Shown here one piece after another: positions 7,501 through 10,653 of a stretch of 10,653 nt of DNA. How positions within the stretch are numbered: position 1 is the first letter of the stretch; each line of letters opens with the position of its first letter. The stretch spans positions 1 to 10,653 of the forward strand of contig DFGG01000142.1 in assembly GCA_002371695.1 (NCBI GenBank), read 5' to 3'. Origin of the DNA: a bacterium UBA3756 (GTDB lineage: Bacteria > Bacteroidota > Bacteroidia > Bacteroidales > Bacteroidaceae). Under the pieces are notes generated by a model. The model was not told the DNA's origin. It made no database searches and saw only the letters and a list, made by a program, of their open reading frames with translations. The translations under genes and the position numbers were made by a program.

Positions 7501-8911
7501 GCTTCAGACCATCAAGGATTCGGTAGCCATCCGGTTTGGTGAACAGGATTTCCATCCATGCGATCCCGTTTCTGACCTTCATCGCCTTGAAGATCAGCTC
7601 TGGCGAGAATCCCAGGCCGAGCAGGCTTTCACTATACTTAGAGTAGAGCAGGAAGGCGTGAAGTTCCTTGCCGTTACGCTCGTAGATATCCCGATAGTTA
7701 TATCTGATCAGAGCCATGTAGAGGAGCAGCTGCACATAATGCTCGTCTGTCTGCCTAGGTCGTATGAAATGGTCGTAGGGGAAACTGCCTTTCCCTGACT
7801 TCTGTTCCAGCAGGACCTTGAAGTCCATTTGGAGATAGTCCATACGCCCTTGGAGTCCGAGCATCTCTGAGAAAAAGGATGGCTCCACCATTCCTTCCCT
7901 GGAGTTGAAGCGCTCCAATGCCGTGGGCAGGGCAACGTTTATAGACTGACAGATGTTCTGTTTCTGCTTCTGGGCCTCATCATGGAACTGAGGGCCTATA
8001 TCCGCTGTCAGCAGATTGATGGCGTTGTCCTTGAAAAATTCCCTGACGCTCTCTGCATAAGAGTGCGTATGGGGCAGCTGATGAATGGACTCGTCAAGGA
8101 GTTGACCAGCCAGATTACCCAGCACGATTGGTTCTGATGGCTTCGAAGGCTCCAGCTTCTTGGTCAACTCAACGTAAGGTGAGTCGGCATAATTCGTAAA
8201 GCAGTGGGCCACGGTGGAGATGTTTACCAGATAGTCCGGCTCGAAAATGATGAGTTCTGGGTAGATGATGCCATCATCCTCTTTTGGTCGTACCAGATTC
8301 AGCTGGGCTCCTTCGCAGAACATATCTTTCAGATAGGTCCAGTCGTAATCGTATATCGTATTTCCCTTGGCATAGCACACCTTGGTCAATCCCTCGCCGG
8401 CAGCTTCCTCTGCCCGAACATATACGTAGACATCATCCCACTGCTCAACAATCACCCTCATACATTCACCGACCAGCAATGGCGAAACTGCAGGTGTCTT
8501 CTCTGTCGGGAACAGCGAAATCAGCGAAGCGGGAATCTGACTGTCACAGATAAAGGCGATAAACTGACACAGGTTCTTCAAGTCAAACAGGCATAGTCTT
8601 GCCTTGTCTGCCTCTGACAGTTCGGCATACTTTCTCAACCGCACCCTCGTATCGTTTGTCGCTTGAGCCAGTCTACCCGATGCCCTGTACTCTTTCAGCA
8701 GATAGTCTGTCTTGGCAAAGGCTCCGCCAAGGTTCAGACGGGTGTGACTGGTCTTCTGATTGATAAACTCCCGAAACACCTGATTGAGGCCCTGGTAAAC
8801 CTTATCATAGTCTGGCCGCTGAGCTATCGCTCCCTCCAGTTCATCAAAGAAGTTGGTTGATACCTCCGGCTCATAGCACTCGTTGACGATATGTTTTTGC
8901 AGCATACTCAC
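4589..8911 (-). CDS. Dna2-like nuclease / SF1 helicase / SAM methyltransferase fusion protein
   Basis: One uninterrupted 1440-residue frame. Residues 1-330 are not recognised. A RecB/Cas4/Dna2-type PD-(D/E)XK nuclease follows: E349, GRMD (355-358), EQK (369-371) and QLLLY (394-398). No cysteine cluster of the Dna2/Cas4 iron-sulphur kind follows it. Residues 570-660 look like the beta-barrel 1B domain (FRVGDIVILYP, 588-598). The SF1 helicase of the Dna2/Upf1 branch shows Walker A GPPGTGKT (718-725), Ia SYTNRAVDEI (748-757), II VIDEASQ (832-838), III GDHKQLP (865-871), IV QGRMHH (921-926), V TIDTVERYQGSQ (1047-1058) and VI NVAMTRA (1095-1101). Residues 1160-1260 are helical. A class I methyltransferase follows: motif I LIDIGCGPATCG (1269-1280), Asp1300 ending strand 2, and LVIFNMSYFF (1346-1355) at the motif IV position. 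The likely role is nucleic-acid cleavage, unwinding and modification; the substrate is unknown. The start is either GTG at 8911 (GTGA overlap with the upstream stop; numbering used here) or ATG at 8905. Confidence 0.88.
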   Translation of the reverse strand: MSMLQKHIVNECYEPEVSTNFFDELEGAIAQRPDYDKVYQGLNQVFREFINQKTSHTRLNLGGAFAKTDYLLKEYRASGRLAQATNDTRVRLRKYAELSEADKARLCLFDLKNLCQFIAFICDSQIPASLISLFPTEKTPAVSPLLVGECMRVIVEQWDDVYVYVRAEEAAGEGLTKVCYAKGNTIYDYDWTYLKDMFCEGAQLNLVRPKEDDGIIYPELIIFEPDYLVNISTVAHCFTNYADSPYVELTKKLEPSKPSEPIVLGNLAGQLLDESIHQLPHTHSYAESVREFFKDNAINLLTADIGPQFHDEAQKQKQNICQSINVALPTALERFNSREGMVEPSFFSEMLGLQGRMDYLQMDFKVLLEQKSGKGSFPYDHFIRPRQTDEHYVQLLLYMALIRYNYRDIYERNGKELHAFLLYSKYSESLLGLGFSPELIFKAMKVRNGIAWMEILFTKPDGYRILDGLKPEQLNLKKVNNTLWNKYQLPQIAEILRPIQEASPLEKSYYFRFLTFIANEHVMSKLGNKTKERSGFAATWHDSLSDKLAAGNIYDKLTLDWPNADTVGSVKNVVLRFSETEDNDMSNFRVGDIVILYPYEKDKEPDARKTMVFRCSIEDIQTDKICLALRAAQSDNRVFVKEQGKLWAIEHDFMESSYSSLYKGMQLFLNAPQERRDLLLLQREPEIDRDAVLRGDYDGFNELALKVKRAKDMFLIIGPPGTGKTSYGLLYTVKEELLEPDATVLLLSYTNRAVDEICSKLAKEGIDYIRIGSRHSCVEEYRDHLLSSIVQNMSRAAELKDRIRSTRVFVGTTTSWNSNISLFQLKQFSLAVIDEASQILEPHLIGLLSACHEGKPAIKKFVLIGDHKQLPAVVQQAPEVSEVQDVLLNDIHLTDCRLSLFERLLKQYARREDVTYMLKKQGRMHHDIALFPNYVFYNNQLKEVPLDHQVSILPSRGHGGNGIVDLLKTRRIVFLASEEPPKNSPDKINQVEADMIAAIVVKIYETERANGFDVNETVGVIVPYRNQIATVRKTIDRYGIDILHDITIDTVERYQGSQRKYIVYGFTIHKYYQLNFLTENVFEDFDGSIVDRKLNVAMTRAEEHLIMIGNAELLSNNFTFFKLLEFVNSRHGFFKIKKDDFVSGNFDVPQYDPEVQDLGKATFTESKAYHEAYVKYVQQPLREASGDDWPSKVLGHDMTENLNAIGYGRIDFSTQLQMSGDMQLTAGNQVLIYCYYLMRRYYSSIRSLYAGHQEWISAQIASVNGRVQLIDIGCGPATCGIAFAELFLQEAPGMVYTGIDVSVEMKRVGEHFLDDVLHGELHYQMLDSLSALDGTYWEGCSELPSLVIFNMSYFFSNVTAQFAERLAVQISEVMRKYPLNRYLFFVQHSEYDRALNSYKVFKRVLAPQTVVVRSENSSFCYRLNGSERTLPFCYDIFSVT

Positions 8912-9627
8912 GGCTCTATCCCCAGATAGTCAAAGAACCGCTCCGGCCAGTAGTTCATGATCAGCTCGTCAGGAAATTCCGTCTCGGCCAGCAGCGGGCG
9001 CAGGCGCTCGTAGTCGGCTATCTGGAACGAGACGTGGGCATCGCTGCCGAGAATCGTGGGCACACCGTACTTCTTGCAGAGGCGAAGGATCTCGAGATTG
9101 TTGTCACGGGCTACGGCCTTATGACGCTGGGGAGCCAGCGAGTGGTTGTTCACCTCCAACAGTGTGTGCGACTCCTTGGCGGCCAGCACCAATGGCTCGA
9201 AATCGAGTTCTGCCGTGCCGTCGCCCGGATGGCTGATGATGTGAATCTTCGGGTTTCGGATGACGTTGATCATCCCTCGGGTGTTCTCCTCACGAGTGCC
9301 TCCCTGCCAGCAGACGATATGGATGCCGGCGATGCCGATGTCAAGACGGTCGAGGTATTCGTCATTGAGGTCAAGATGGCCCTCAGTGTCGAGAATGTTC
9401 ACCTCGCAGCCCATCAGCAACCGGATACCGCACATCCGGCGGGGTACAACGAACATATTCTTGAAGTAGAGCAGCCCGCAGGTGCCTGGTATGCTGGGGC
9501 CGTGCTCCGTGATGCCCAGCACCTGCAGCCCTTTGTCGGCTGCTGCCTGTGCCATCTCTTGTATCGTGCTATAGCCGTGGCCGGAGGCTACAGTATGGGT
9601 GTGTACGTCTAATAGTGGTTTCATCAT
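8908..9627 (-). CDS. YcdX-like PHP-domain phosphatase
   Basis: A 239-residue soluble protein of the polymerase-and-histidinol-phosphatase (PHP) family, close in size and motif order to E. coli YcdX (245 residues), a trinuclear-metal phosphatase. All nine expected metal-ligand positions can be matched: H9 and H11 (DVHTHT), H17 (SGHGYS), H42 (TEHG), E75 (GCEVN), H103 (GIHI), H133 (HPGDG), D196 and H198 (GSDAH). It is therefore probably an active phosphatase or phosphoesterase with three Zn/Mn ions; the natural substrate of this subgroup is not firmly known. The ATG at 9627 overlaps the stop of the upstream flavoprotein gene as ATGA; a second ATG directly follows at 9624. Its own stop overlaps the start of the nuclease-helicase-methyltransferase gene as GTGA. 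It is thus the middle gene of a tightly coupled operon. Confidence 0.9.
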   Translation of the reverse strand: MMKPLLDVHTHTVASGHGYSTIQEMAQAAADKGLQVLGITEHGPSIPGTCGLLYFKNMFVVPRRMCGIRLLMGCEVNILDTEGHLDLNDEYLDRLDIGIAGIHIVCWQGGTREENTRGMINVIRNPKIHIISHPGDGTAELDFEPLVLAAKESHTLLEVNNHSLAPQRHKAVARDNNLEILRLCKKYGVPTILGSDAHVSFQIADYERLRPLLAETEFPDELIMNYWPERFFDYLGIEP

Positions 9628-10160
9628 TTTTCTGCTCTTTGTCTTGTTAGCTCGATGGCTTCCTTGCCCGTCAGGTGCTCGATGTCCAGGCAGATGGCGA
9701 GCATACGGGCGAGACCGTGCTCCAACTCCTTCTGCAGGGCTTCCTCCTGGTTCGGATTATAGCGGTTGCCGAGGATACGGGCGATGGCGAGCTTTTCCGG
9801 GTTCCCTCCCACGATGTTATCAACATCGCTGGTCCCTCCCTCATCCTCCACAATGCGGATGCGTCCGAAGGCTATCACGCTGCGGAAATAGGTGGTGTAC
9901 TCGGCTGGTCTCACGCAGTCCTGGTCAATGACGCAGAACGATGCCTTGTCGCAGCTACGGATGGCATCCACCTTGTGGCCGCTCATGGCGCTGTGGAAGT
10001 ACAGCTTGCCGTCGTCATAGACATAGCTGATGGGTACGGCATAGGGGTAGCCTCCGTCGCCGAGTAGTGCCAGCGTGCCTGAAGTGGCTTTCTTCAGGAT
10101 GGCGATGCTCTCTTCGTCTGAAAGCTGCTGGCGATGGCGTCTCATTGCTCTGAATTCCAT
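9624..10160 (-). CDS. NimA-like pyridoxamine 5'-phosphate oxidase-fold flavoprotein
   Basis: A soluble protein of about 178 residues in the split-beta-barrel, FMN-binding group that includes the 5-nitroimidazole reductases (Nim) of Bacteroides (PF12900 type). Visible family features are an N-terminal MRRHRQQLSDEE start, GTLALLGDGGYPYAVPISYVY, the central YFHSAMSGHKVDAI segment and FCVIDQD, then YFRSVIAFGRIRIVED. Proteins of this group reduce small molecules or simply bind flavin; sequence alone does not show nitroimidazole resistance. The frame could extend to a TTG at 10166, but ATG at 10160 is preferred; ATG at 10145 (MRRHRQQ) is also possible. It is the first gene of the leftward operon, with a TAnnTTTG promoter box about 45 bases upstream. 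Its stop overlaps the start of the PHP gene by 4 bases. Confidence 0.87.
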   Translation of the reverse strand: MEFRAMRRHRQQLSDEESIAILKKATSGTLALLGDGGYPYAVPISYVYDDGKLYFHSAMSGHKVDAIRSCDKASFCVIDQDCVRPAEYTTYFRSVIAFGRIRIVEDEGGTSDVDNIVGGNPEKLAIARILGNRYNPNQEEALQKELEHGLARMLAICLDIEHLTGKEAIELTRQRAEK

Positions 10161-10205
10161 ATCCAATTTTCAATACTTGTCGTTAATGTAATCTAATAAT
10201 GAGGG

Positions 10206-10213
10206 CAAAATTA
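10206..10213 (-). promoter_or_regulatory. Candidate -7 box for the leftward operon
   Basis: CAAAATTA on the + strand reads TAATTTTG on the - strand, an exact match to the Bacteroidetes -7 consensus TAnnTTTG. Transcription would begin near 10199-10202, leaving a leader of about 40 bases before the ATG at 10160. No clear TTTG -33 element is seen at the expected distance. Confidence 0.5.
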
Positions 10214-10235
10214 CGAAAAATCGGGCAGAAATGAG

Positions 10236-10243
10236 TAACTTTG
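10236..10243 (+). promoter_or_regulatory. Candidate -7 box for the carbonic anhydrase gene
   Basis: TAACTTTG matches TAnnTTTG exactly and lies 24 bases before the ATG at 10268, implying a short leader of roughly 18 bases. A clear -33 TTTG is missing; TTACG (10211-10215) sits near that position but overlaps the opposite-strand -7 box. Confidence 0.55.
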
Positions 10244-10267
10244 TCCTCTGATTTAATAAGATTTAGT

Positions 10268-10653
10268 ATGATAGACCAAATAATTGCATACAACAAGACC
10301 TTCGTGGCCCAGAAAGGCTACGAGAAGTATCTGACGGATAAGTACCCTGACAAGAAGCTGGCGGTGCTCTCATGTATGGACACCCGTCTGACCAAACTGC
10401 TCCCTGCTGCTCTCGGATTGAAGAACGGTGATGCCAAGATCATCAAGAACGCAGGCGGACTTGTTATCTCTCCCTTCGACTCAGCCATGCGCAGCCTGAT
10501 AGTAGCCATCTACGAACTGGGCGTTGAGGAAATCATGGTGGTGGCTCACTCGCATTGCGGTGCCTGCCACATGAGTTTCAGCCACTTCCACCACGAGATG
10601 ATAGCCCGCGGTGTGACGGACGAGACGCTCGACACCATCCAGAAGTGCGGCAT
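10268..10653 (+). CDS. Beta-class carbonic anhydrase (3' end missing)
   Basis: The first 128 residues of a zinc enzyme that interconverts CO2 and bicarbonate in the cytoplasm, supplying bicarbonate for carboxylations and pH balance. The start MIDQIIAYNKTFV is followed by the family core. LSCMDTRL (34-41) carries zinc ligand Cys36 and the Asp38-Arg40 dyad. IIKNAGG (58-64) comes next, and then AHSHCGAC (93-100), with zinc ligands His94 and Cys97. The pattern fits the short beta-CA clade with SCMDTRL and HxxCG motifs. The frame continues past the window edge. The ATG at 10268 is the first in frame after a well-placed TAnnTTTG box, and the gene is divergent from the flavoprotein operon, about 107 bases apart. 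Confidence 0.93.
   Translation, partial: MIDQIIAYNKTFVAQKGYEKYLTDKYPDKKLAVLSCMDTRLTKLLPAALGLKNGDAKIIKNAGGLVISPFDSAMRSLIVAIYELGVEEIMVVAHSHCGACHMSFSHFHHEMIARGVTDETLDTIQKCG

Noticed and set aside
9034..9612. 192-codon open frame on the + strand opposite the PHP gene
   Set aside because: The PHP gene on the other strand carries all nine metal ligands; the + strand frame has no motif and no start context.
4589..10160. The leftward operon as a mobile or defence island
   Set aside because: No integrase, transposase, tRNA, direct-repeat attachment site, toxin-antitoxin pair or known defence gene is seen, and base composition looks like that of the neighbours, so the idea stays unsupported in this window.

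Overview
The window looks like chromosomal DNA of a Bacteroidales bacterium, most likely Prevotella or a close relative. Three things point there. The first is the gene order sigma-54 activator - lptE - TPR protein - secG, which I know from Bacteroides and Prevotella. The second is the presence of TAnnTTTG-type -7 promoter boxes. The third is the AT-rich leaders and Bacteroidetes-type lipoproteins in otherwise GC-moderate coding sequence. The genus is inference; the order is better supported.

Left part, + strand (1-3650). The 3' end of a multi-pass membrane protein of the LPG-synthase-TM/flippase-like family is followed by a compact envelope-biogenesis cluster. This holds an AAA+ sigma-54 activator without a receiver domain, the LPS-assembly lipoprotein LptE (start codon inside the activator gene), a small TPR-type protein, and the translocon subunit SecG. 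SecG probably has an extra promoter buried in the AT-rich 3' end of the TPR gene. A strong hairpin follows secG. Next comes a lone fimbrial-anchor-like (FimB/Mfa2-type) surface lipoprotein (3676-4563), which ends only 25 bases from a large gene coming the other way.

Middle and right part, - strand (4589-10160). Three genes are transcribed leftward in the order NimA-like flavoprotein (pyridoxamine-phosphate-oxidase fold), YcdX-like PHP phosphatase, and a giant 1440-residue protein. Each junction is a 4-base start/stop overlap, so they look like one translationally coupled operon. The giant protein is the most striking object in the window. It joins a RecB/Cas4/Dna2-like PD-(D/E)XK nuclease motif set, a complete SF1 (Dna2/Upf1-like) helicase motor and a C-terminal class I SAM-dependent methyltransferase in one reading frame. 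Restriction, repair or anti-phage functions are possible, but no other defence gene, integrase or attachment site is visible nearby.

Right end. A 107-base intergenic region carries two back-to-back promoter boxes. One serves the leftward operon and the other serves a beta-carbonic anhydrase gene that runs off the window. No tRNA, rRNA, CRISPR array or insertion sequence was found.
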